From assembly GCF_910591885.1 (NCBI RefSeq), contig NC_063285.1:2294001-2358000 (forward strand): DNA of 64,000 nucleotides, read 5' to 3'. Positions 53,951 through 62,899 of the stretch are shown here, piece after piece (position 1 is the first letter of the stretch; each line of letters opens with the position of its first letter). Under the pieces are notes generated by a model that saw only the letters and a program-made list of their open reading frames with translations, did not search any database and was not told where the DNA came from. This stretch comes from Bombus terrestris (lineage: Eukaryota > Arthropoda > Insecta > Hymenoptera > Apidae). Both the position numbers and the translations under genes were made by a program.

Positions 53951-54682
53951 TTAATTTACATATATCTCCGAGGTTACTTCACCATTTAAAAAAGCAGTTT
54001 CTATATCCATTTGCTCAATAATTAATCCATTCTGACAACAATATGATAGCAATATCTTAAAAGTCTGATTACTCGCTACTGAGGAATATATGTCATCGGC
54101 TACGTTTCTTTGTTGGAATCCTCTTACCACTAATCTAGCCTTAGACCTATCATCTGATTTTCTCGTATAAACCCATTTTACATCTAATACTTCTTTGCCT
54201 TTTATCCTTTCTACCAATTTTCAAGTTTTATTCTTATAAAGACATTCTATTTCCTTATCCATAGCTTGTTTCCAATCTTCGCTATTTTCACAACAAATCG
54301 CCTCCTCAAATGTACAAGGGATATCTACTCTACAATAATTTGCATGGATTTCACTAATGTTTTCTTTTTCTGGATACCTTACTGGATTTCTCTTATTACG
54401 TGTAGATCTCCTACGGATGTTTAAGCTTCCAGGACTGTTATCATTTTCATCTTCCCTACTTTCTAACTCTTCCTTATTCACGCTTACCAATAAATCATTA
54501 TCCTCAATGTCATCGTTATCTTTATCGAATGAATTCTCCATAAAACCGACACATTTTGTGTCTGTTTCTATGACCTCTACACGTCTAGCTACTGTTATTT
54601 TCCCACCTAATAACACTCTGTAACCTACTTCACTATATCTTAACAAAATTCCCATGTCTGCCTTCTTATCCCATTTAGAAAC
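53951..54682 (-). pseudogene. Copia integrase C-terminus and RT N-terminal half
   Basis: 54733-54221 carries SKWDKKADMGILLRYSE (the link between integrase and RT), a serine/acidic linker and EDWKQAMDKEI. After a stop near 54220 the frame continues with VKWVYTRKSDDRSKARLVVRG and IEQMDIETAFLNGEV. A gap with stops lies between 53846 and 53950. The rightmost part of the 54733 frame belongs to the nested solo LTR. Confidence 0.82.
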
Positions 54683-55119
54683 TGAGGTGGTATGTCGTGA
54701 TAGGTGCAGAAGGAATACTCCGATGTTCAACAAAAAGTTTATTACTTATAACAATCAACGAGTCAACAATTCATACGATTCACACTTAACGATTAACCAT
54801 CGAGAGTTTATAATCGCGTGTCTCGGCTTGTGTTTGCGTCGCTATGATACTGAACCTTTCGCACTTCGCGGCTGGAGGCAGAATGACTCCTTGTTCGAAA
54901 CCGAACGGATTCTTTTCTTAGTTGCCCTTCGATATCCCTACTACACACGCGTTTATTAGATGTACCGCGGCGGTTGCCGCGCGTGCATTCTTCCAAACAT
55001 TCGGCGGAAGAACCATAGGAATATCGATGACACATTAGGCGCGTCGGCCTTACGCTTTGAAGATATAGCGCTTTGTGTCGCGAAGCCGTTGAAAAGTTCC
55101 GTGCTCGTGCGCCGCCACA
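54683..55119 (-). repeat. Nested solo LTR in copia integrase
   Basis: 437 bp. In reverse orientation it runs tgtggcggcgcacgagcac … ataccacctca. The 4-bp duplication AAAC lies at 54679-54682 and 55120-55123. It separates FVRRSEQK from SKWDKKAD in the copia frame. A Ty3/gypsy-type LTR by its 4-bp duplication; no internal region is linked. Confidence 0.82.
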
Positions 55120-55123
55120 AAAC

Positions 55124-56334
55124 TCTTTTTTGTTCTGATCTTCTTACAAAAACTTTACTTCCATATAGATGTAGATTTTCAACACTTGGTTTTCTCCCGA
55201 AGAATATTTCAAAAGGTATCTTTCTCTCTATAGTATTTACCAGTATTCGATTTTTCAAGTATACCGCTGTACAAACTATTTTCGGCCAGTACCTTTTATA
55301 TACTTTCGCTTCCGCTAACAAGCAACGTGCCATGTCTATCACTGTTCTATTATACCTTTCCGCTGTCCCGTTTAATTCATGTATGTAGGTTGGGCAATTA
55401 TTTATTCTGATACCTTTATCTCTAGCAAATTTATAAATTCGATTATTTAAATGTTCTTCTCCATTATTGCATCTCAATATTTTTAACCTCTTGCTCGTTA
55501 AATTCTCGGCTTCATTTACAAGCTGTACGAAACAATCAAAGACCTCATCTTTTGATTTTATACAATAAATTCTAGCTATTTTACTATAATCATCGATAAA
55601 TAAGATGAAATATTTCTCTTCATTGAATCCGGTAGTCTTAAAGGGACCGCACACGTCCGTATGAATAATTTCCATTATCTCCCTAGCCTTGGTTCGATTA
55701 TTTTTGAATGGTAAATTATGCATTTTACTTTCTAAGCACACCCTACATTTCAAAAATTCCTTTTCAAATTCATTCGGTATACCAGTCACTAGCTGCTCCT
55801 TACCCAAAATATTTAAATATTTAAAATTTACGTGTCCTAGCATCCTATCCTATGCCATCTTTCCTTTTTACTCATACGTTCGGCACTGTTTGCTAAGTGC
55901 TCCTTCCCTTTCAATATACTTTTCATTCTATATGTTCCATTTTCTTTAACCGCTACCGCTGTAAGTTTATTGTACTCTTCTATTACTTTTGCAATATTTC
56001 CTTTTGAAATAACCGTGTTCTTATCATCTGTTAACTTGCCTAAACTAATCAAGTTTGCGGACATTTCTTTCGCATAAAAAACATTATTCATATTTATTTT
56101 ATTTTGCTTTCCAAATGCTTCAAAATAGCTTATAACATTCCCTACTTTTGTTGCCTTTATCGATCTATTATCGCCTACATATATATTTACCGGTTCTTTA
56201 AGGTCGATAGATTTATCAAAATAATTGACATTATTAATTATGTGATCTGTACAACCGCTACCTAATTGCCACATTATTTCATTAGCACTTATCTCGTTCA
56301 CCTCACTGCTGTGTGCTGCGAGCGCTGTTGCTAT
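55124..56334 (-). pseudogene. Copia protease and integrase region
   Basis: 56334-55837: ANEIMWQLGSGCTDHI, the aspartic protease site in which the expected D-S-G reads G-S-G. Then a GAG-pre-integrase H…C…C part (LGHVNFKYL, CRVCLESKMHNLP). Integrase core IHTDVCGPF (Asp present), LRCNNGEEHLN (expected LRSDNGGE, so Asp became Asn) and LNGTAERYNR (Glu present). A stop/frameshift near 55840 splits it. Loss of two catalytic Asp residues makes it inactive. Confidence 0.85.
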
Positions 56335-56643
56335 TGGCATGTCGATTCGAGATTACTTCACGTTCCGCACGAGAGGCGAGAGACTCGTATTTCAATTATG
56401 ATCGTTATTACAAAATTTATTAGCAACTGACAGAGTAACGATACAGAATGTTATAACAGAATAGAATAGAATGTCGAGTATTGACTTGGGAGGGTTTTTA
56501 TATCAAGGGTTTGGTTCCTGTGGAGGGGTTATCGCTGGATGCCGATTACATTAGCATCCTATTACTGCTTAGTTATTGTTTCGATGGCTAAGGTATATGA
56601 GATATGATTATCCTATCGCTGTATTCCCGGGACCACCGTGACA
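56335..56643 (-). repeat. Nested solo LTR at copia gag-protease junction
   Basis: 309 bp. In reverse orientation it runs tgtcacggtggtcccgggaa … cgacatgcca. Duplication CTAT at 56331-56334 and 56644-56647. It separates KTGTWI of gag from ATALAAHSSE on the protease side, which are continuous without it. Confidence 0.82.
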
Positions 56644-57442
56644 CTATCCATGTGCCTGTTTTTGAGTTACCATGCTCGCTCGTGCCGGTTGTTGATTGAC
56701 GATGGAAATTTTCACATCCCCTGCTCGTATTGCCTTTGTTTCCTCTTCCTCTGCTGCGACCACGTGTTGACCCACGCCAAAAACTGTTACTGCTTCTCGC
56801 TTGGACGCCATTTTGACACTCTCTCGCAAAGTGTCCTACACTTCCACATCTGAAGCATCCTTCCTTTTTTGCAGAAAAGGCGTTGGATTGCATTTCTCCT
56901 CGATTGGACTTATTTTTCTTCTCCGCTATTTCAATTTTATTTTTTACATACGCTACCGTTTGATTTTCTTCTTTCAATGCATCTATTATATCCGTTATGT
57001 AGCTGTATTCTTCGGGTAACGTATTCAGCATATAATTTAATTTTTCCCTCTCACTCACTTGTGCACCCGCACATTTTAATTCGTTTATTAATTTTTCGAA
57101 ATCGCTAAAGAACGATGCTGAATCACTGTAGTTGTCAAGTCTTATCTTTTCCAATCTCCTTCTGCATACGATCTGTAGTGCCGTCGACTCTTTCAAGTAC
57201 ATTTCATTGAACTTTTTCACTATCTCATACGCCGTTTTTTCTTCTCTAATATATTCCAATTGTCTATTTGTGATGGCACTGTAAATTATATTTATTGCCT
57301 TCAGATCCTTTTTGTCCCAGTCTTCACTGTCGGTTTCGGTCTTCACCCTAGTTGTGACAATCTCGCATTCTTTATACCTGAGAAACATCGTTATTCTTTG
57401 CTTCCACATACCGTAATCCTCACGATCGAATATAGGTATCAT
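56644..57442 (-). pseudogene. Copia Gag
   Basis: Starts MIPIFDREDYGMWKQRI (DUF4219/UBN2-type N-terminus). Capsid-like helices include CRRRLEKIRLDNYSD and LNYMLNTLPEEYSYI, and a CCHC knuckle CFRCGSVGHFAREC lies at residues 196-209. An Arg/Gly-rich tail leads into the protease region, so gag and pol were originally one frame. The reading frame is uninterrupted up to the solo LTR. Confidence 0.85.
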
Positions 57443-57623
57443 GATTTCCGATCATGATTCCGATAAATGATTCCTTATCTCTTACTCAAGCGTTCCTACG
57501 TGCTCGAAGTATATCTTTCCTCTTTGTAACCTTTGAAGGTTTCTTCCCTTACTGAAAACTCACTCGAACTAACTTTCAAGATTGAAAACCACGCACTAAA
57601 TAACTTGCAAAACTATGAACCAC

Positions 57624-57635
57624 GCTCTACTACCA
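57624..57635 (-). other. Copia primer-binding site, initiator tRNA-Met type
   Basis: In element orientation tggtagtagagc directly follows the LTR. Initiator tRNA-Met would require tggtagcagagc, one mismatch. Confidence 0.6.
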
Positions 57636-57877
57636 TGTAAAGATATAGGAGGAATTCGGAAATACAAATAAGTTCCTTTATTTAGCACACAACAGTTATA
57701 CATATATCTTACACTCTAAAGACGTAATCCTACTGGCACGTACGCTTGTTGTCAACCGACTCTTCCAGATACTTCTAACGATTGACTATTGTCTTTTGTC
57801 CCAACTAAGGTCTGGACGCCCTCTGACGCTTACACACACATTCACATGTATAGTGTAAATGTATCATGCTCTTAACA
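57636..57877 (-). repeat. Copia 5' LTR
   Basis: tgtaaagatataggagg … atgctcttaaca, followed by AGTAC. The spread of differences from the other LTR points to an older insertion than the gypsy and BEL copies. Confidence 0.88.
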
Positions 57878-58420
57878 AGTACATCTTTCGCTCCCACTAC
57901 CTCTCTGTAAGAATCTAACCAGTTAGCGTCCTGGCCAACTTTAACCAGGATCGCTTCGCTCTTTCCCCTTGCTACTATATCCCTTCTTTCATCCTTACCA
58001 CTTTTATTTCTCAGTGCCTCCTCATCGGTCTTACCAGCTACACTCCTAATCCCTCTTCGCCTGTCGATCGCCGTCCATTCACCCTCGCTTTCGGCATTTT
58101 GTCTGTTCCTACCACATGCCTCAGCATATGATAGCTTCTCTTGCCTCGGATTTCTCCTATTAGTCGTTGTTCTTTCTTTCAACGGCGATATTCCTTTCCC
58201 TTTTGCCGACTGGCCGACCTTGGTTTGAACGGCTGCCGACAAGCCAGCGCGGTGTATTCACTCTTGTTCCTTAAGAGTCATCTGGGTGGGCACCATTCTC
58301 CTGTCACGACGTTCCCTTTTCATTTCGGCGTTGGTGTCGATCCAACGCCTCATATTCCTTATTTCCCTTGTATTATCAGCCTTCAAATTCTCCAGCGTCG
58401 GGTCACCCGACATTGGGCAG
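57878..58420 (-). pseudogene. R1-type ORF1, N-terminal part
   Basis: Minus strand: MSGDPTLENLKADN…, a stop near 58260, then KGKGISPLKE, LSYAEACGRN, EGEWTAIDRRRG and EAILVKVGQDANWLDSYREV. These match the ORF1 at 35.8 kb (KEDWIPIRRRRG, EAILVKVGQDKEWIQVYKD). It is cut at GAKDVL by the copia insertion and resumes at 52477 with LKETTGVRKT. Confidence 0.8.
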
Positions 58421-58427
58421 ATCTACT

Positions 58428-58708
58428 TGTAGATAAGTAAGTTGAGTTACACTTGAATTGTGGACCAGTGAGTTCAGTTCGACTTGGACTTTGGAAAAAA
58501 GCACATTGGCTACCCCGTTGACCGTGGATTCGTTATTGGGCCTAAGATCATTGCCATTAGCATTTCGAATATATAATTACCACGGTTACTTGTCAAATTC
58601 TGTAATAATCATATTTGTACTAGTAAATATCTTTTCTATTGCGTAACAACCATGTCTAATCCAAATGAAGATTCGTTACACGCCCCTAACCCTAATGATA
58701 ACTCGACA
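58428..58708 (+). repeat. Probable solo LTR, copy 2 of the 26.8 kb family
   Basis: Matches the reverse complement of 26783-27041; begins tgtagataagtaagttgag and ends aactcgaca. Abuts the 5' end of the minus-strand R1-type element. 58709-59271 shows nothing recognised apart from the exon acceptor. Confidence 0.5.
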
Positions 58709-59271
58709 TGTATATAGGGAAAAATTGCTCAAAACGTTGATCTTGATGACATATTTCAAGGTCAGTGAAATCGATAAGTTCATCCACGTTCGTAAATAAT
58801 TACCAATAATCCTTGTATAGAAGATATATTAATATTATGTTATTACTACTAATATTTCTTCTTTGCAATTTGATATGGTAGGTACAAATATCACTGCATA
58901 TCATTTATAGCTATACATGATAGGTATATATAAGAGAAAACAATAAACATGCAATTGATAAACTTTTACAAATTTATCAGAAAGCAAAGCTGCAACGAAA
59001 AAACATTATCTTTAATTTTAACTCAATTTTTATTTCAAATATAACTAGTATGCTTTCTTAAAAATCGTCAATTACATAAGATTATAAAAATCGGCAATTT
59101 CAAAAATTCATACAGTTGCCTACGTATGTATGTGCGCAATGAGCACGATCCTACCTGAATCAGATCAATTAGTACGCTTACTTACGTCATGCTTTACTTT
59201 ACGATTTCATTGTATCTCATCCACTTGGTACGGATAGTAATAGTACGTATAATTTGAGCTTTTTGTTTCAG

Positions 59272-59372
59272 CTGAAAATCGAATTCGAGGCCTGATTCTT
59301 TTCGAATTACATGCAGCCCACGCAGACCTTAGTAGGAGACATACAGAAATGGAGATTTTAGTGCCATTATTG
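59272..59372 (+). CDS. SMYD gene, exon F
   Basis: The acceptor is gtttcag before 59272 and the donor is gtaaga after 59372; 101 nt, entering in phase 1 and leaving in phase 0. It encodes ENRIRGLILFELHAAHADL, then RRHTEMEILVPLL, typical of the penultimate helical segment of SmydA proteins (RGxLLYELHxA). The terminal exon should follow but was not found between 59373 and 64000. Confidence 0.88.
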
Positions 59373-59434
59373 GTAAGATGAAATATCAAATTTGACACAT
59401 ACTTAAATAATACTACATATTTAAATAATAATAT

Positions 59435-59836
59435 ATATGTCGATGATGAAAGGACACCGGAGCCTTCCCTTTAGAATTTTGGGAAAGTCCCTTAACACTT
59501 TAATCTAGATTCTACCATAGCCGTAATTAAGCAATTGTCGTCATTCAATCCGACTGTGTTTGTTCGGGATTTATGATAGTGAACTTGGGCTCGAGGCGAT
59601 AACCAGTCGCCGAACGTAACCGCGGTCAAGGGATGAACGTTTTTACCTAACAAAGGTATGGAGTAATTCTATAGCTCTCCTTAAAAGAAATAGTTATAGC
59701 GGCACGCGACAGTAAACGCGTGTAAACGACAATTCTAACGGTTTCTGTCCTGTGGCTCGCCACACGCAGACCCTATTCTTCGGGTAAAATGATTACCAGA
59801 TGTCGACGCATCTCTACAGTACATGTTCAGCTAGCC
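59435..59836 (-). repeat. Unclassified interspersed repeat, copy 2
   Basis: Reverse complement of the repeat at 27445-27825, with additional internal sequence (about 59500-59580). Its end tagctgaacatgt abuts the R1-type fragment exactly. Confidence 0.6.
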
Positions 59837-60325
59837 CGGCATCGGAGTGCGCCGGCTGTACGCCGGCGTGGTGCGATCGAGGCTCCTCTATGGAGCTCCA
59901 ATCTGGGCAGAGGACCTGATAGCCAGCCGCCGCAGTCTTCTGAAGGTCAGGAGGTTGCAGAGGACGGCGGCCATCAGGGTAGTGAGGGGCTTCCACACCA
60001 TTTTTGCGGCAGCAGCGGCGGTGCTCGCCGGGTTCCCCCCTTTCGAACTGCAGGCACTGAGGTGTCGCGAGATTTACCTTCACACTCGGGGTCTGTCGGA
60101 CGAGGTCGATCCGGTGGGCGCCGACGTTGAGGGTCGGGCTCGACGGGCCCTGCTCGACAGATGGCGTGCTAGGCTCGGCATGAGAACAGGCGCGCCGGGG
60201 CTAAGGGTCCTCGAGGCCGTCCTTCCAAACTGGGACGTTTGGTTGGACGGGGCCGGGGCCCCCTGACTTATAGGGTGACGCAGGTACTCGGGTGTCCGTG
60301 CGGATTTCCTCCACGTCAAAAAAAA
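59837..60325 (+). pseudogene. R1-type ORF2 C-terminal fragment with internal deletion
   Basis: 59847-60266 translates RRLYAGVVRSRLLYGAPIWA, then TAAIRVVRGFHTI, the RT thumb segment, ending AVLPNWDVWLDG. Then LTYRVTQVL (60264-60290) is followed directly by gggtgtccgtgcggatttcc and an A9 run, so the zinc-finger end is deleted down to the 3' UTR. GC content is far above the surrounding sequence. Confidence 0.75.
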
Positions 60326-60669
60326 AGTTATCGCTTCTTTCAACCTCATTGAAGTGCTTTATTATTGTAATCATATCGAAATATTATATCCATACTTGTC
60401 ATTTCATTCTCAAGTTTTAAGATAATGTGAAAATTTTGAGACAACATTCTGAAAATCTGTATCTATGATGTTATCTTGCATACTGTCTGTTGCGAATTAT
60501 CAACTAAAGAGCGACCGGCCAAGCCCAACCGATTGGTCGATATCGCGTACCTTGAATGACTTAATACTCAAGGTGGAGGAGGTTTAATAGATCGATTGTT
60601 AGTGTATAAAAGTAAAAGTAATGTTGTTGCATAAAAGTAAAGTTTGATCTTTTGAACACAGCAGTTGTA

Positions 60670-60870
60670 AGATCTTGTTGAGAGTGAAGTATTTCACCCG
60701 CACGGTACGACGCTCTGTTGGTGACTGTCCTAGTATGTCGCTGATTTCCCCCATCAGCCGTTGGGTCTCGTCCATGCATCGTGCCTTCCGGACCGGGGGT
60801 TTTCCCTGGGGTTTCTCCCTGACCTCTGAATCATCAGATTTACAGCTCGAGGAGGATAGGTAATTCGAAA
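60670..60870 (-). pseudogene. Coding-like fragment of unknown origin
   Basis: The minus strand reads SSSSCKSDDSEVREKPQGK, then MDETQRLMGEISDILGQSP, then RRTVRVKYFTLNKILQLL without a stop for about 65 codons, with codon use unlike the AT-rich flank. No family recognised. It may be an ORF1 piece of a non-LTR element. 60326-60669 and 60871-60975 hold nothing identified. Confidence 0.35.
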
Positions 60871-60975
60871 TTTCTCAAAGAACGGATAGGTGCTATCCAA
60901 GGCATAAACGAACGGCCACTCGAAATCCCGAACTCCGTTTCAAAGATCATATAATGTTTTCGAAAACCTTGATCT

Positions 60976-61351
60976 TGTAACCCCAAACTCTTTTGCCCTG
61001 ATGTCACCTTAGGCGACCACTTCTAAACATTCTCCAGACAGCCGATACTTGAACATTACACATGGCGACCTTGGCGACAATGTATATTGCCGGAGTGCCT
61101 GAGGGTTCATCTGTGTCCTAACGGTCCTTCCACCGAATGTTCTGGAAGCGTGGCAGCGGTCGCGTGCGCCTGCAGGGTGGTGGGGATGATGAAGGATGAA
61201 AAACAAAAGAAGAAACAGATGTCACCGAAAGTAAAAAATATTGTAAGAGCCTCAGTCTCGAACGGGCACGGCTAGAGTTCAGAAGTGTATAAACGAGGAA
61301 AAAATAAAGTTTTCTTCTCTCCTTTAAATTTCTTTCTCATTTTACGTGACA
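60976..61351 (+). repeat. 5' LTR of second Ty3/gypsy element
   Basis: From TGTAACCCCAAACTC to tttacgtgaca; the left limit is uncertain because the partner LTR is outside the window. Positions 60976-61265 are identical, base for base as read, to the reverse complement of the LTRs at 10.5-21.4 kb. The remaining 85 bp have diverged. Confidence 0.8.
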
Positions 61352-61354
61352 TTT

Positions 61355-61372
61355 TGGCGATCCTGCCAGGAT
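61355..61372 (+). other. Primer-binding site, tRNA-Arg type
   Basis: tggcgatcctgccaggat, 3 bp after the LTR, the same as in the tandem gypsy composite. Confidence 0.72.
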
Positions 61373-61549
61373 ACATCAACGTTGGATAAAACAAGATTAC
61401 GGTTTTGGCCTACGGGACATCCGACCAAAGGTGTATCAAGCAACTTGGACTACGAAAAACGGTTTTATTAGTAAGTAGAACCATTTCCTCTAAAAGGATC
61501 GATCGATTGCATTCGATAACGTCAGACTCCGACGATCTATTACTCTGAA

Positions 61550-62899
61550 ATGGACAAAAGGGACGATAAGAAAGTTACACCTGTCGCTTCGACTAGCGGT
61601 GATCCAAACCTGCGGGCAATTTTGGATATGATGCAGCGCCAGCACGAAGAACATAAGGCAGTTATAAATGATTTGTATAAACTAATCCGCGATGAAAGCA
61701 CTCAACGGATCAAGGAAATGGAATTAATAGGGAAGACTGTGGCCGAACTCAAGCTAGGAGTACAATCCTCCGTAGATACGTCTGAGATCAACTCAATTAT
61801 GACAGACGATACTAGTTCTGCCAGCAGAAGCACTACTCGGAACACCCGTATAGTGAAATCTCCGGAAGAACGCGTTCGGATCAAAGAAACTCCAGAAACC
61901 TCCGACCCAGCGAACTCCGAGGATGAGGAAGAAGAATCAGCCTCGTACGAACGACATATGTTCGACGCGAAAACCAGCATCGAGTTCATCCCAGTCCTCA
62001 ACGGTCAAGATGACATTGGAGTGGAGGGATTCATCAAGCGGGTAAGCGAAGCTAGATCGGAATGTAAGGAAAAGCGTGCTTTATTGAAATTAATTCTAAC
62101 CAAACGCATTGTCGGCGAAGCCGAAAGAGGCATTAGACATTCGGTTATCGAGACGTACGGCGCCTTATTCGAAAATCTGAGGAAGTTCGTATCGATTAGC
62201 GTAACTTCAAACGGTGCGCGCGATAAATTACAAAGAACTCGGCAAAGTTTCAACGAATCAGTACACGGATACGTCAAAAGATTTCGACAAGGTCTTAATG
62301 AACTTATATACGCATTGCAACACGAAATTCGCGATCCTATTCGACGAGCAGTCGCGATAGACCTAGAGAACGAACGCGCAACCAAAACGTTCATACTAAA
62401 TTTAAAACCTGAGATAGAAATCAGAACATCAAGCATGAAACCGCGCACCTTACAAGAAGCACAAGATGCCGCGTTCGAAGCAGAACTATTAATCGGAGAA
62501 ATTGAGCGAAACCGCGGAAATCAGTGCAGGCAGCAAATAAGAGCTCACTCATTCGCCCGAGGGAATGCATCGTCACAACGCAAACCCCCACTTAGGAGCG
62601 GTCCGATGACTACGCTCAATCGCCTGCCGACAAGCACTCAAATAAACAACGGAGGAAGAATGAAGTGTTTTAAGTGCAACCAAATAGGACATACCGCAAA
62701 TTACTGCCGAAATTTTCAACCGGCCAGCCAGCGAAATCTTCCGCCACCGCGCAGCTACAATATAAACATGGAGAATGCGGGACGAGAAGAGGAAACAGCG
62801 CTACCAGAACCTCGAGAGACGTCGTACGAGTACACGCAACAACAGGAAAACTTCTATCCATTGGAGTTCGATCGGGAACAGAAATCAAACGATATTTAA
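61550..62899 (+). CDS. gag: Ty3/gypsy Gag, second lineage
   Basis: 449 residues starting MDKRDDKKVTPVAS. Helical N-terminus, an acidic linker, then a capsid domain (SIEFIPVLNGQDDIGVEGFI … RQSFNESVHGYVKRFRQGL). One CCHC knuckle, CFKCNQIGHTANYC, lies near residue 375. It is homologous to the Gag at 14.1 kb (IPVLNGQDDI versus IPILNGKDDI) but only moderately similar. The frame is intact and ends inside the protease region, implying a -1 shift into pol. Confidence 0.92.
   Translation: MDKRDDKKVTPVASTSGDPNLRAILDMMQRQHEEHKAVINDLYKLIRDESTQRIKEMELIGKTVAELKLGVQSSVDTSEINSIMTDDTSSASRSTTRNTRIVKSPEERVRIKETPETSDPANSEDEEEESASYERHMFDAKTSIEFIPVLNGQDDIGVEGFIKRVSEARSECKEKRALLKLILTKRIVGEAERGIRHSVIETYGALFENLRKFVSISVTSNGARDKLQRTRQSFNESVHGYVKRFRQGLNELIYALQHEIRDPIRRAVAIDLENERATKTFILNLKPEIEIRTSSMKPRTLQEAQDAAFEAELLIGEIERNRGNQCRQQIRAHSFARGNASSQRKPPLRSGPMTTLNRLPTSTQINNGGRMKCFKCNQIGHTANYCRNFQPASQRNLPPPRSYNINMENAGREEETALPEPRETSYEYTQQQENFYPLEFDREQKSNDI

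Larger units (their letters stand above)
52478..57877 (-). mobile_element. Ty1/copia LTR retrotransposon, decayed, with two nested solo LTRs
   Basis: LTRs 52478-52713 and 57636-57877 (236 and 242 bp, TG…CA, several differences) with duplicated AGTAC at 52473-52477 and 57878-57882. Internal order on the minus strand: gag, protease, integrase, RT, RNase H, the copia order. The frame is broken by stops, frameshifts and two solo-LTR insertions (54683-55119, 56335-56643). The target is ORF1 of the minus-strand R1-type element. Inactive. Confidence 0.9.
5604..59372 (+). other. SMYD-type (SET + MYND) gene, partial, six exons
   Basis: Six exons on one strand join in frame: lengths 255, 237, 154, 157, 353 and 101 nt, total 419 codons, with GT-AG borders and compatible phases 0, 0, 1, 2, 1. 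The order matches arthropod SmydA/msta proteins: SET N-terminal part, embedded zinc-binding Cys cluster, helical insert, SET core with its EHNC motif, post-SET Cys cluster, C-terminal helical repeats. Family members are nuclear or cytosolic proteins presumed to methylate lysines using S-adenosylmethionine, though several SmydA paralogues may be inactive. Introns are 3.7, 15.7, 5.1, 17.2 and 10.9 kb and contain almost all transposons described here. About 50 N-terminal codons and the extreme C-terminus are not in the window. Confidence 0.88.
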
